A model generated the notes under the pieces. It was not told where the DNA came from and did no database searches. It was given only the letters and a program-made list of their open reading frames with translations. Of a stretch of 64,000 bases of DNA, positions 42,476-52,470 are shown in pieces. Position numbers and translations under genes: made by a program. Each line of letters begins with the position of its first letter. The stretch's first letter is position 1. The DNA comes from Lasiosphaeria ovina (taxonomy: Eukaryota > Ascomycota > Sordariomycetes > Sordariales > Lasiosphaeriaceae): NCBI GenBank assembly GCA_033439765.1, contig JAULSN010000005.1, positions 3,115,001 to 3,179,000 on the forward strand, written 5' to 3'.

Positions 42476-44834
42476 CAGTCCTACCACCCGATTTCGTAAC
42501 CGCATGGTATTCCGTTGGATATTTCCACGTCTTCCTACTCCTTTCTGGACTTCTACACCGTCCCCAGATCCGGCTACATCTCCTCGCTCACGCCGGTCTG
42601 CTGGTTGGCCACCTCGCTTTCCAGTTCCCCTGGACCGTCTGAGTTTACCACCTGCTTCTAATATGTTCTTGAATTCAGGAAGCTGGCTTTTAGGAGCCCA
42701 TGGCCAAACTGGAACATCCTTTGTCCAAAAGTCTGCAACCTTCTCCATCTTTCTAGGGTACTCCTCAGCCACATCTTCATTTGAAAGGTATGGGAATTTA
42801 ATAGCGAATTGCGTGAGCTTCGCAGTACGGAGCATGTCGCGGCTGTCCCAGTGCATGGTGCCGCTCATTAGTACATTAGTCCGCGACCCTACAGCATGGA
42901 GGGTCCCAGATGGCATAATGAGCGAGCAGCCAGGGTAAAGTAAGAAAGCAATACATGAGCTGGTCGGTAGGCAATCCGATTGAGCATATTGCAGGATATT
43001 ATCAATCCCGAGGCCAGCCCACGTATGCCATAACTTCAGACCATCATCACAGAAGACCGTAGTGATAACGCCGTGCTGGTCGATATGGGGAAGCGAGAAT
43101 GCGCCTTTCGTAGCGCATAATTGAAACGAAACACACTCAGAAAGGTCTGATACTAGTCGTTTGCTCTTCTTGCCGCTCTGAAGGTCAGACTTTATATCCC
43201 GAAGAATCGAATATGCTGGTATTCCTTCAAAACATAGCAGATCGGGGTTAGATTTGTATCCCGCTAGGTTGAGAAAGTTTATTGGGCCCTTCGACGTAGC
43301 AAAGAGTTCAAGAGCCTCCCCTGTCTTCATGGATCGGGGGTGAGATATCTCCCCGGCTGGATCATCATACACGTGTACGTCGATGTTGTCACGAGTACGT
43401 AGGAAGTCGAGATAATCTGGTATGTTGAGGCGCTTTTGATCTGGATTCAGCTCTGCCGGGATAAATATAGGTAGTCGGGGAGGGCCAGCTTGGAGGATAG
43501 ACCGTGCATCGTCGAGTGAACACATAACATACTTATTTGTTGGCTGGTCATCCCATTTCCTCGCCCCGTATTGCTGTCTCGTGATAGGTTGGCCAATAAT
43601 GCTTTCGTTGAGAATTTCGATGTAGTCCGGGAGTTCGGAATGGAGCCTCGATCCAGGAAAAGCCGAATTTAGGAGATTGGCTGTGTCTTTCTTAGCACAA
43701 GCTAGTTCAATGTCGGTCCTTCTGCTATAGCGAGTGAATAAGTCCATGGCGTAACTGTCATTTCCGTGCAGCTTCTTTAAAGGTCGGTGCAGATCAGGCA
43801 GTGAATGCCTGCGTTTTGGCTTCTGGCTAGGCTCTATTCGGGTCGGCAAGGGCCGCTCCTCCGACATCTCTGTGGACAGCTCTGTGGACGGCGGCTCCGT
43901 GGATAGCGACCCTATGGACGACCCTGTGGGCGACGGCTGTGTGGATGGCGACGACGACTCTGTGGGTAGCTGTGTGGATAGCGACCTTGTGGACGACCCG
44001 ATAAGCGATGGCTGTGTGGATGGCGACCTTGTGGACGACTCTGTGGGTAGCTCTGTGGGCGACGGCTGTGTGGATAGCGACCCCGTGAACAACTCTATGG
44101 GCGATCCTGTAGATAGCTCTGTGGTTAGCTCTGTGGGCGGCGGCTCTGTGGACGGGAAAGGAAGGTATATGGACGGCTCTAGAGACTTGTCCCGGGTATG
44201 TTGTGTGCGGCTCTAAAGGAACGGCCTCACCAGATCTCAACGGAATCTGTAGCGCCGGTGATGGCGGTAACGTTGATGTATCCTGATGCTCTGCCCAATT
44301 GGAAAGGCTGGGTTCTAAACGGAGATCGATCCTGGCCGTTTTGTCGACATTCCAAGCAAATTCCTTCAACACCATACAACCAAACTTGTCAAAGCCATAC
44401 CCAAGCGGTAAGACCAACTCTTTCTCGGGTAGGGTCACCGTACGTAGGTTAGTTAAATCCTGCATTCGGATAGGGCTCGAAGTTTCCAGCGGAACTCTAA
44501 GAGAAGAGGATTCTTGAAGCCGCGACAACCTCGATGTGTTCAGCACCTTGATAGCTTCCTCCCAACATGGGAACGTGTACGCGGCAGTGCGAAGCAAGTC
44601 ACAGAACTTCCTTCCCTTAAGAGCCCATCGGTAGTGCTGGACAATATCTCGACCCCACAACACCGCCACTGTCTTTAGACAGGAGAGGCATCTAGGATTC
44701 AAGTCTCTTCCTTGCCCAGCAATGCCGGGGAATAGCTGCCACTTCTTCGCACTTTCAGTCTCGGCTGGTTTGTCTTTGTTCTGACCTGAGATTTTGTCGG
44801 CCGACAGCGTACGTCGGTTATTCGGTCTGGCCAT
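42473..44834 (-). CDS. JmjC-domain (cupin) protein, candidate histone demethylase-like oxygenase
   Basis: Exons 44834-44231 and 44106-42473 with a 124-bp intron (GTGAGG donor, GCTAACC branch site, CTACAG acceptor); 745 aa. The N-terminal 200 residues include a CLSCLK pair and a WALKGRKFCDLLRTAAY helix. A linker of about 65 residues is built of degenerate S/T/P/E units (STQPSPTELPTE). The C-terminal part shows the JmjC pattern: FSLPHIDQHGVITTVFCDDG gives the H-x-D iron ligands and SLIMPSGTLHAVGS the distal His. A GLKLWHTWAGL segment and NVLMSGTMHWDS follow the fold. From family knowledge these are Fe(II)/2-oxoglutarate oxygenases acting on histones or other proteins. The iron triad is intact, so activity is plausible. 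Substrate unknown. Confidence 0.78.
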
Positions 44835-45369
44835 GGCGAGGGCGATGCCCTTGTCGTCTCGGTGGTGGGGTTGTCGTCTTGATTATCAGGATGGGAAGAC
44901 CGAGTGGAAATTTCCACCCTCAGAGTGGGTCACTAGCAGGATCGCTGAGGTAATCCATCACGTGTTCGCCAGATCTTCGTCGCCTTGACCCGTCCCGAGC
45001 CAAGAATCTCAAATCACGACTAAACCCTCACAGGGGTTGCAGCTACGGCTAGGAAATTCACCACCTTGAAACCATTTGATAAGCCTCTCACTCAGAGTAA
45101 TGTCCATTCGCTCGCTTTCCTCGCTCGCTTGTCCATTTGCCCGCTTTCCTCGCTTGCTTGTCCATTCGCTCGCTTTCCTCGCCTGCTCTCCTCGCCTCGC
45201 TACTTTCTCGCTCCCTCAGATGGAAAAGCTTTCCGCCGCTGCCGCTGCAGCCAATGAGTCAAAAGAGGCTAAAGAGAAATTATTTGACTTGCTTACCCAA
45301 GTGGGAGACCACGCCGCTGCCCGGAAGCTCACCTGCAGACAGTCCCTTCACAGCCCTATGCATCGATCG
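44835..45369. other. Spacer with ~34-bp tandem repeat and small ORF
   Basis: Bases 44895-44935 are a partial 60-bp satellite unit. Bases 45110-45195 repeat TCGCTCGCTTTCCTCGCTTG with TGTCCATT spacers about three times. From 45219 an ATG frame (MEKLSAAAAAANESKEAKEK) is protein-like for about 45 residues, then runs into the satellite; it may be a truncated small gene. Confidence 0.45.
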
Positions 45370-45770
45370 CAAAAAGATGTAACAGACAGGTAATTTTACG
45401 GCCACCACGGCCCGCCGTTCAGACAGAGACCCATTCGAGGGGTGGAGATCTCCACCCAGTCACCTTGTTTGCCTACCTTATCTACCCACCTTGTCTGCTC
45501 ACCTTGGATCTCTTGGTTCTGTATCGATGAAGAATGCAGCGAAATGAGATGACTAATGTGAATTGCAGATCGGTGGTGGCCGTGGTTGACCTGACTGGGT
45601 GGAGATCTCCACCCCTCGAGTGGGTCTCTGTCTGGTGGCCGTGGTTGACCTGACTGGGTGGAGATCTCCACCCCTCGAGTGGGTCTCTGTCTGGTGGCCG
45701 TGGTTGACCTGACTGGGTGGAGATCTCCACCCCTCGAATGGGTCTCTGTCTGAACGGCGGGCTTGGTAAG
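45370..45770. repeat. 60-bp satellite, locus 2, with inverted terminal unit
   Basis: Three direct units at about 45570-45755 match those at 29790-29965. At 45417-45455 an extra unit lies in the opposite orientation. Its flank (45370-45416, AAGATGTAACAGACAGGTAA) is the complement of the flank at 29990-30025. The locus is thus bounded on both sides by the same terminal sequence facing inward. Confidence 0.88.
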
Positions 45771-45825
45771 CATGTATTTCAGCAACCGGACGGCAGCGGC
45801 GCTCGTTGACTACTGATTCCGCTGA

Positions 45826-46101
45826 ACGGAGCCACCGTAGGCGAGCTTGCGAGCCGGAGGTGGCGTAGAGAGGCTGTATTCTATAATACCGTGAGGATGC
45901 CGAATGTTTTTCGAACGCTGATTGGCCAGTTTACGTCCGTGTCAAAATACAGGACAGGGACTGGTCGATCGGATAATCCTCGGATTCCTTAAGCCGCGGA
46001 ATACCGAGCGCAGCGAGCTGCCCGCCGCAGGCGCCCCCGGAGGGCTGCCGGAGGCACCGTTCAGCGACCCCTTCCTGACTTGCCAGGTAGCTTATTTTAT
46101 A
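45826..46101 (+). repeat. 275-bp MITE-like repeat, copy 2
   Basis: Second copy of 23866-24141, differing mainly between the GAGAGGCTGT and GACTGGTCGATCGG blocks. Ends at TAGCTTATTTTA, after which the flanks differ. Confidence 0.85.
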
Positions 46102-46214
46102 GTTGACTACCAGTGTTATGGCTGCGGCATTCTGGTTGCCTGGATCTTGGCAGTAACGAGTCCCGAGTTGAGTATGCGCCGGGAGCCGGGAGCCCGGCTG
46201 ACCCAAATAATACG

Positions 46215-46335
46215 GATAAATTGTGCTTATTTGGCCCACCTTGTCTGCCCACCTTGTCTGCCCATCTTGGCTGCCCACGTTGTCTACCCCACCTTATCTG
46301 CTGCCTACCTTGGCTGCCCATCTTGACTACGCATC
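46215..46335. repeat. 13-14 bp tandem repeat
   Basis: About eight units of CCCACCTTGTCTG with variants (CCATCTTGGCTG, CTACCTTATCTG). Related units in reverse orientation sit at 22455-22505 and forward ones at 45463-45505. Confidence 0.8.
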
Positions 46336-46676
46336 TTGCTTGAAAGGGCCGAATACCACCTCAGAGGATGCCAGCTGAAACGCTGGCAAACTTGTACCTG
46401 GGTGCGGCCTGCCGACGAACCAGCCGAAGTCTCCATTCTACAGATTGCCGAGGCCAACGACAAGACAGTGGAGACCGCGGAACGCCAGACTATGTGGTAT
46501 TCTTCGTCCGCTGCGGCGATATCTGGGCTCTCTGGGTCGGAGATATGCGTCCTGAGGTCGATCACGGCAATGGCGACGACTGGGCAGACAGCAATTTCTA
46601 CAAGGACGATATCCCTTTTGAGCAGTCTGTACATCTGCAGGACGGTACCCATACCATCTTCAACGTAATTTTGTAG
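46336..46676 (+). pseudogene. Frameshifted coding fragment
   Basis: Two consecutive plus-strand frames look coding. The first reads DEPAEVSILQIAEANDKTVE; the second, from about 46480, reads TPDYVVFFVRCGDIWALWVG and ends FNVIL-stop at 46676. No splice signals join them, so a single indel is likely. It follows directly on the tandem repeat, which probably removed its 5' end. No family recognised. Confidence 0.4.
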
Positions 46677-46850
46677 AGGTATCCAACAGGCACAATCGTC
46701 GCCAATGAACTCGTTAACCCGAGTGAGGGATTGAAGGCGGCCACCCTGATGAAACTTCCATAGTTGACGTGAAGAAGGCAAAGCGACTGTGATGGCATTT
46801 CTGGGACCTAGCCAGGTCTGGTTTGAGGCAAGGCGTGGAATACGGGATGA

Positions 46851-47850
46851 TTATACTTTTCTAGTATCCGGAAACGAAGCCACAGATTCCGTAACCGTTG
46901 ATGGCTGTCCATTTGTACCGCGTGTCTCAAATCCAACGTGCAGTCCAATGGTCGTGCTTCGCATCTCATCGACCTTTTCCACCACTTCCAGTGTATTCTG
47001 AAGTATCATCCTCGTCCATCTCATAATTACGTCCTCAATCCCAAAAACCGAGACGATAGGTATCCCTAGTCTCTATCCGTACATCCAAAGGAGGTGTAAT
47101 ACATTTACGTTGTTCAAAGTGCCTTATGAATTCTCTCCGCCTCTTAAACTCCGCGCCACAATACTCATACGGACACCTTAGGACGCCGGGGTAATTGGGT
47201 TTGTTATCGTCGACGACGTCGTGCAGCTTATTCGGGTCGTGAAGCTGAGTCGTGTGTGCCCGGCATTTCTCGATTTGGGCTGATAAGATCTGTTCTTCGA
47301 ACTACCGCAATGGGTTAGGAACTGAGAACTTAATGGTACGTTGCACTTACCCGGTACGTATCGAGATGAAAAATGGTTGAAGAAGGAGAACGAGGAGAAG
47401 GAGAACGAGAAGAAGGAGAACGAGAAGAAGGAGAATGAGAAGAAGGAGAACGAGAAGGAGGACGAGAAGAAGGAGAACGAGAAGATGAATGGGGCGAAGG
47501 ACAAGGAATAGATACAAGGAGGAAGTGGCAACAAAACGATGGTAGTGCCCAGCGTAAGCAAATTTATACTTGTGGCCGCGGTCGTCGCGACTCAGACGTA
47601 CACCTCTCCCGAGATTGAAAATATCAGCGCGGTGAAATTCAGCCACCTGGTAGTCTTTCCTTAAAGAAGATGCTGAAGAGACTTCAACCCCCTGGTATTC
47701 TTAGATTATATCCCCTGCTAAAAAGTCACGAACTAACATTTTAAATCCCTGGAGAGGTGTAGGATCCCTTATTCCCTCAAAAGTTTCCAAAAAAACAAGT
47801 TTGCGCAGCTTCTCCCATACTGCCGCACCCTAGATTGTGAACTTCGCGAG
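46851..47850 (-). pseudogene. C2H2 protein gene with premature stops
   Basis: On the minus strand, coding text runs from about 47850: VWEKLRKLVFLETFEGIRDP, then YQVAEFHRADIFNLGRGVRL. A Ser/Pro/Arg-rich stretch is encoded by the GAGAAGGAGAAC-type microsatellite at 47385-47490. After an intron at about 47350-47300 comes QILSAQIEKCRAHTTQLHDP and a finger, CPYEYCGAEFKRRREFIRHF. In-frame TAG and TAA codons interrupt the 5' part, and a TGA lies after the finger; TAG/TAA fit C-to-T change of CAG/CAA. The exact ends and the last exon are unresolved. No ATG found. Confidence 0.5.
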
Positions 47851-47906
47851 GTTAGCTTCGTCTCTGTCTTGGCCGCGCGCATTTCGCCTCGTGCGGCGTC
47901 CTCCTC

Positions 47907-48910
47907 ATGGTAGAAAGTCACTGTGGTCGTCGCCAACTACGCGACACGCTCCCTGCCGGTAGTCGGTACCGCCCACCGCCGCTCGCCCGCCGCATAGCGG
48001 CGGTTGTACCGGAAGCTGGCCGCCGTCCCATCAACCAGGCACGCAGACCCCGATCAGTTATTAAACAACCAGTAGATACGCGTCCGCCGACCATATTTGG
48101 TAGTCATCAAAGGCATCAGGGGCGTAGGTCCGACAATTCAGGGGTTAATACAAAGAGAAACCCGCAGCGGGCAGCACGGCCAACGAGACCTTTGACCGAC
48201 GGAGTATGCCAATGCACAGGGAGTGAAGGCTGTGGAAATGGTTGTCAAAATAGAGCAGAACGGATTCGATGCGACGATTCGAACTGTGGGCTCGAAAGAA
48301 AGTGCGGCAATCACGTCCCGGCGTTTCCACCGCAAGAGGTTTTCGAAACTCTGGATAATGACGGTGAGCGTGGTCGTGGTCTTATGCTTCTAGTGACTGT
48401 TCCGCCTGAAACGATTCTCCAAGAATATACTGGGAAGATCATCAAAGAAGGCAGAGAATATAGGGTAAGAGGAACAAAGAGTAATATTATAATTTATGAT
48501 TTGCCTAACGTTACTAGGGAGAATATATTATGGAATCCGACGGTATTCGTATAGACGGTACGAATGGATCCAACGCCAAATTCGCCAACCACTCTTGTGA
48601 TCCAAACAGCACGATCGAGAAGTGGAAAATATCTGGTTCAACCCGGTTCTTTCTTACTTCAAAGACCACTATTCTGGAGTCTCAAGAGGTCACCTTTTCC
48701 TATGGCGATGCGTTCCCGCTCACGAAGTGCTTGTGCGGCGCGAGCAAATGTCTGGGATGGTTTGGAAAGGGGGCACGAAAACTCGGAACCGACAGGACAA
48801 CGCAGAAAGTCAGCCAAGAACACCACTGGGAGACCTTTGACGACTTCGTTGAAAAGGATCATTGGGGAATGTGGAATGGCCTACCATTCTTTTCACCATA
48901 CTTCACGTAG
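47907..48910 (+). CDS. AWS-SET-postSET histone lysine methyltransferase-like protein
   Basis: Exons 47907-48464 and 48518-48910 with a 53-bp intron (GTAAGA donor, CCTAACG branch site, CTAG acceptor); 316 aa from an ATG. Residues about 98-135 form an AWS module with seven cysteines (CQCTGSEGCGNGC, then CDDSNCGLERKCGN). The SET core follows: RGRGLMLL near 150, EYTGKI near 170, IDGTNGSNAKFANHSCDPNS at the catalytic NHSC motif, and EVTFSYG. The post-SET CLCGASKC closes it. From family knowledge AWS-SET enzymes (Set2/Ash1 type) methylate H3K36. All hallmark residues are present. It is much shorter than Set2 and lacks its C-terminal RNA-polymerase-binding part. The N-terminal 95 residues are Arg/Pro-rich and unrecognised. 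Confidence 0.85.
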
Positions 48911-49248
48911 GAGGTCAATCCGCGGTTCGGATCTCGGCGCCAGATGGTTGCCGTCATCGCCGTCATCGCCGCCGTCGCCGTTTAGGTTACTGTGGGACGT
49001 GAACTCGGGGGAGGTTGAATAGTAGTAAACTTGTGACAGTTTGTGAGAAGGGCTCGGTGCTTCTTCTGTTGTGGTATGGGAGAGAGTACAAAATACCTCC
49101 GGGGCGCGGGGCCTGGCGCAGACACCTGGGACGGCGGTATGCCATGGGCGAGAATAGTCTTGATTTGCTTTTAGATGCGTCCGGCTCAAGTGCTTAGAAT
49201 GACATTGCTCGGTACTTTTGAACTTGTAGGAGGGAACATGCAGATTGA
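48911..49248. other. Spacer between convergent genes
   Basis: A GTCATCGCC trinucleotide-style run near 48949-48980 is the only pattern. The short frames are not supported. Confidence 0.5.
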
Positions 49249-50072
49249 CTACTCGCTACTAGTAATATACTCCCCACTCTCTCGAATACGTTCAAGTAAG
49301 CCTTTCTCTGGTGCGAACCGCATCTTCCCCTTCCCCTTCCCCTTCCTAATTTGATGAATCCGGACGTGCCCATCTTGCAGGTACTTGACGCAACGTCCAC
49401 GTCCGAAGGCGCTGACCTGGCAATTGGCACATGGCCCGTCGACTCCTCCGTCCCCAATAGAACACATCGGCTTCCCAAACCGATTTGGATACTCGGATAA
49501 GCATGAGACACAATGCGCTGTATCACTCACAGGTGCCGAAAGTGGTAAATACCCAATTTCCTTTTGTTTTTTCGGCGGAATGTACACTTCCAACATCTCT
49601 TTGCCCTGCGAGTCCTTCGAGTCATAACTGCAATATGTATTATCTTTAATACATGTGGTACATGGCGATCCCCTGTCGCAGGATTTGTTTGAGTTTGTAC
49701 ACCTTTTGCACCGGTACAACTGCGTTTTGGATGAATGATCGATCTTCTCGTCCGAATGGTGATATGTCGAAATGTGCTCTTCTAAGAGTTTTTTGGCATA
49801 GTGAAGACGTCCGCAAAGAGAGCATTGATGCTTCAGTTGGGATTTATGTTGTACTTGTATGTGTTTATCGAGTCTCTCCTGCGTCTTAAAATCTTGTCGG
49901 CAGGAAGCGCATTTGTACGGCTTGTCCACTGTATGGGATCCTTGGTGCTTGTTGCTAGTGAAAGTTTTGTGGCAAATAGGGCATTCGTACGGCGTCTAAC
50001 CCTCATGTATTAGTTTCTTTTTGCCCAATTCTTCATTTTGAGATGGAATATACATACTCTGCGGCGACTCAT
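49249..50072 (-). CDS. Hybrid zinc-finger factor: three C2H2 fingers plus Zn(II)2Cys6 cluster
   Basis: Exons 50072-50058 and 49995-49249 with a 62-bp intron (GTATGT donor, ACTAAT branch site, GTTAG acceptor); 253 aa. The tiny first exon supplies MSRRR. Three C2H2-style units follow: YECPICHKTFTSNKHQGSH (short), YKCASCRQDFKTQERLDKH and HQCSLCGRLHYAKKLLEEH. Then comes a binuclear cluster, CKRCTNSNKSCDRGSPCTTC plus IKDNTYC. A further Cys-rich stretch (CVSCLSEYP, CSIGDGGVDGPCANC) follows and the end is basic (GKGKGKMRF). From family knowledge, C2H2-C6 fusions are known in ascomycetes but are usually much larger with a fungal_trans domain. This one is compact. Confidence 0.8.
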
Positions 50073-50309
50073 GGTGTTCTACCAAACCAACACTCTTTTC
50101 GACCACTAAACTCGGAGTGAAAAAGCCTCACTGCGCCAGCATTAGGGAGAGGGGGGTTTGCGCAATTCTTGAGGAGCTTCTCCCTCCTGGTAGCTGTCGA
50201 ATTCACTGGCGATATATTCGTGCAATTGGATGGGTACGAGGGACGATAGCTTGGAGGTTATGGGATTGATATTCTGTTTTGTTACAACAAGGGCACCTCG
50301 ACGCGCCTC
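50073..50309. other. No gene
   Basis: Short frames only; the promoter region of the hybrid factor lies here. Confidence 0.4.
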
Positions 50310-50570
50310 CCCCTGAATCGGCGTTGCTACAGCGGACACCAGCCAGTCGCTCAAACTCGCGAGCCCCAGGTACACCGGAGACGCCGAACAAACCCGTATA
50401 TACGCAGTAATCAGAATTACCGCGTCTTAGTTTTCGCCGCTGCCCCTGGTCCATTTGTTGGGCCTATGAAGGGTGCGCTCGCCGCCGCCATTCCATCTCT
50501 CGAGTGACTTCCCCCGAACGGCGAACCGTAACGGAATGATGAGCGGTGCGAGGCCGAGATGGGGAGTGTA
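50310..50570 (-). repeat. Dispersed element, most complete copy
   Basis: In minus orientation it contains both the half seen at 3052-3231 and the half seen at 41092-41240, overlapping at the GAAAACTAAGACGCGG and ACGGGTTTGTT blocks. About 260 bp, non-coding. I infer a small non-autonomous transposon; the ends are not defined by clear inverted repeats. Confidence 0.75.
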
Positions 50571-51908
50571 TTTCATGACGAAAGCTAGCAAGCTTGGTGG
50601 TAATCGTTCGTATCGTGGCTGAGCTGGGGGCCTTGTTTGGTACCTGAGCAGGGGATATGGCTGGCTTCTCCGCGATTTCCCTTCAATGGCTTGGCACGAC
50701 GTCTCTCTGATGCTTGGGCTTTCGCCTGTACCTTGTAATCCTGTGGCAGTCCTCCCCCGTCCTCACCTGCCTAAGATACTTCCATAATGGGAGGTTACGA
50801 CTTCGACATCAACTCCAACACCGATGTATACTCCCTGACAGCAGTTTATAGGGGACTTTGGTGTATTATCCCAAGGTTGAAGAAGGGATCGCATTCTAGA
50901 CTTGAGTCGCTCTAGGGCGCTGTGCAGCAAGCGAGTGGGCCGTATAACGTTGCGGCAGAACGAGTGCTGGCCAGCTCGTCGCGTGGCTGGCCCTGTCTTC
51001 GCAAAAATGTAGTGTGCAGGTTGAGGCCCCTGTTGCGGCTTATTCCATTGTACCCCAGTTTTTCAGGCAGTCGTCTGGTTGTTACCGGGTTCCCGCACAC
51101 ATTGGGGACTTCACTTGACTGGGGAGCTGTGTGGGGGTCATCCACTGCCAGCGTAAGCCCCTGTATACGATTTTTGAAAAATCGTATACAAGGGTCTGAG
51201 AAACCATTGAGTCAATGCCCGTAAAGATGTTGGTTGTATTTGTGGATCTGTAATCCCCCACTTTGACAGGTCCTGACTTCAAGCCACGTCTGATCGCCTT
51301 GTCCACCTGCTGCTCGCCTTGCCCTTTCCTGTCTGCGGAATTGGAATTTTACTGTTGGGTCGCGGCCGTCTGCCTGGCAGTTGTTCTGCGTCTTTTCTCT
51401 CCTTTCTACTTCCCACTCACTTGTTTCGCGGTCCGGAACAATGGACTTTTAGCGTAGGTGACTTTGTTCTCCCTGGCTGCACTCATTAGAGCTTGGCCCC
51501 AGAAGCGGGATCCCGCTTCTGGCTTGGTGTATGTTCCGATTCTACTTTATGCTCTACCCTGCGACATCCGCTATACCAAGCCTACCGCGAGCCTCTGCCC
51601 TAGTCTGGAGAACAGCCCACGCACCTCCGAGTCTGGCAGTTCCCGCCGTTGGTCGATCCCAGAGCTAGGCAATCCACCCTTTTGCTCACCCCCGCGTTCA
51701 TTCATTTGGGTCATCTGGCGTCCGGGCCCAATCTCCATGAATGGGGACCCCGGGACCCTGAAGTTGGTCGGCCTAATTCTTCCCCCCTTCGTCTTTAGTC
51801 CCCTCCGCGTGCCGTTCCCATCCTACGAGATCCGTATCTCTCTGAGCTGGGATCTAGGGTCCGCTTCGACCTTGCCTAAGGAGAAACGAGGTCGAGGTAA
51901 CGTGGTAC
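50571..51908. other. Gene-free region with palindromes
   Basis: Bases 50660-50790 share blocks with 5870-5930. Bases about 51500-51519 are a 20-bp palindrome (AGAAGCGGGATCCCGCTTCT). The 51458-52051 frame overlaps the next gene out of phase and starts poorly. No gene called. Confidence 0.5.
51156..51197. repeat. Palindrome, copy 2
   Basis: Same hairpin as 3005-3047, with one arm base changed (CAAGGG for CAGGGG) so the outer stem is imperfect. Confidence 0.88.
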
Positions 51909-52445
51909 ATGCACACCAAGGTCAGCACCCCATTACCGCCCCGCTCCACGATGGTTGCTTGGATCCTGGCCGAGCAGTCTCGCGCCGGAGCAACATCCAG
52001 TTTGGTGTCTGGTTTAGTGATGCTATTGCTACGGCGAGCGTATGCGTCTAGCGACCAGAAGCCAAGGGAGGAAAAGAGTGCTCCATACCAGGACCTACGC
52101 TACAAGACGCTGCTTAAGACCGAAGATAGCTTTATGGACAAGTCTGAATTGGGGATTATCAACGAGAGTAAGACGTTATGTCAAATATTGCTGGAGACAG
52201 CGTTAGCGGGGCCTCAAGATTCCTTGTTTCACTTCGACATCTTCGAATCAACCTGTCGGAAGGTGGAAGATAGAAATGAGGCAAGAGTTATCCGGGATAT
52301 TACGCCGTTGATTGTGCCACCGGCGGAAATCCTTTGTATATACGGTGCCAGTTACCTCAAACATATCGAGTCCCTCGACGAAGAAGGTTTCCTTCGCCTA
52401 AATGACGCGGAGTCCGACCAAGGGGTACGGCCTCTGAGGGTTTAG
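51909..52445 (+). CDS. Truncated fungal protein, DUF7924-like
   Basis: Single exon from an ATG, 178 aa. From residue about 55 it reads PYQDLRYKTLLKTEDSFMDK, then SKTLCQILLETALAGPQDSL, then NEARVIRDITPLIVPPAEIL and YGASYLKHI. I recall this pattern from a large fungal family of unknown function often found near repeats (DUF7924-like; the name is from memory). Family members continue for over 100 residues after the LKHL-like segment. Here homology ends and the frame closes just before the 19-bp array, whose flank it encodes. The array probably replaced the 3' half, so the gene is likely non-functional. Confidence 0.6.
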   Translation: MHTKVSTPLPPRSTMVAWILAEQSRAGATSSLVSGLVMLLLRRAYASSDQKPREEKSAPYQDLRYKTLLKTEDSFMDKSELGIINESKTLCQILLETALAGPQDSLFHFDIFESTCRKVEDRNEARVIRDITPLIVPPAEILCIYGASYLKHIESLDEEGFLRLNDAESDQGVRPLRV

Positions 52446-52470
52446 TGGAGGGCGTCGCAAGGACTGAGGT

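Noticed and set aside
43827..44834. 335-codon frame as a separate His/Arg-repeat protein
   Set aside because: A good intron (44230-44107) moves the sequence into the Ser/Thr/Pro linker of the JmjC protein; the HRAVHRVA text is the wrong frame of the same repeat.
45922..46326. 134-codon frame over the 275-bp repeat
   Set aside because: Identical text at 23965-24162 arises from the repeat copy; it has no start context, and the frame ends in tandem repeats.
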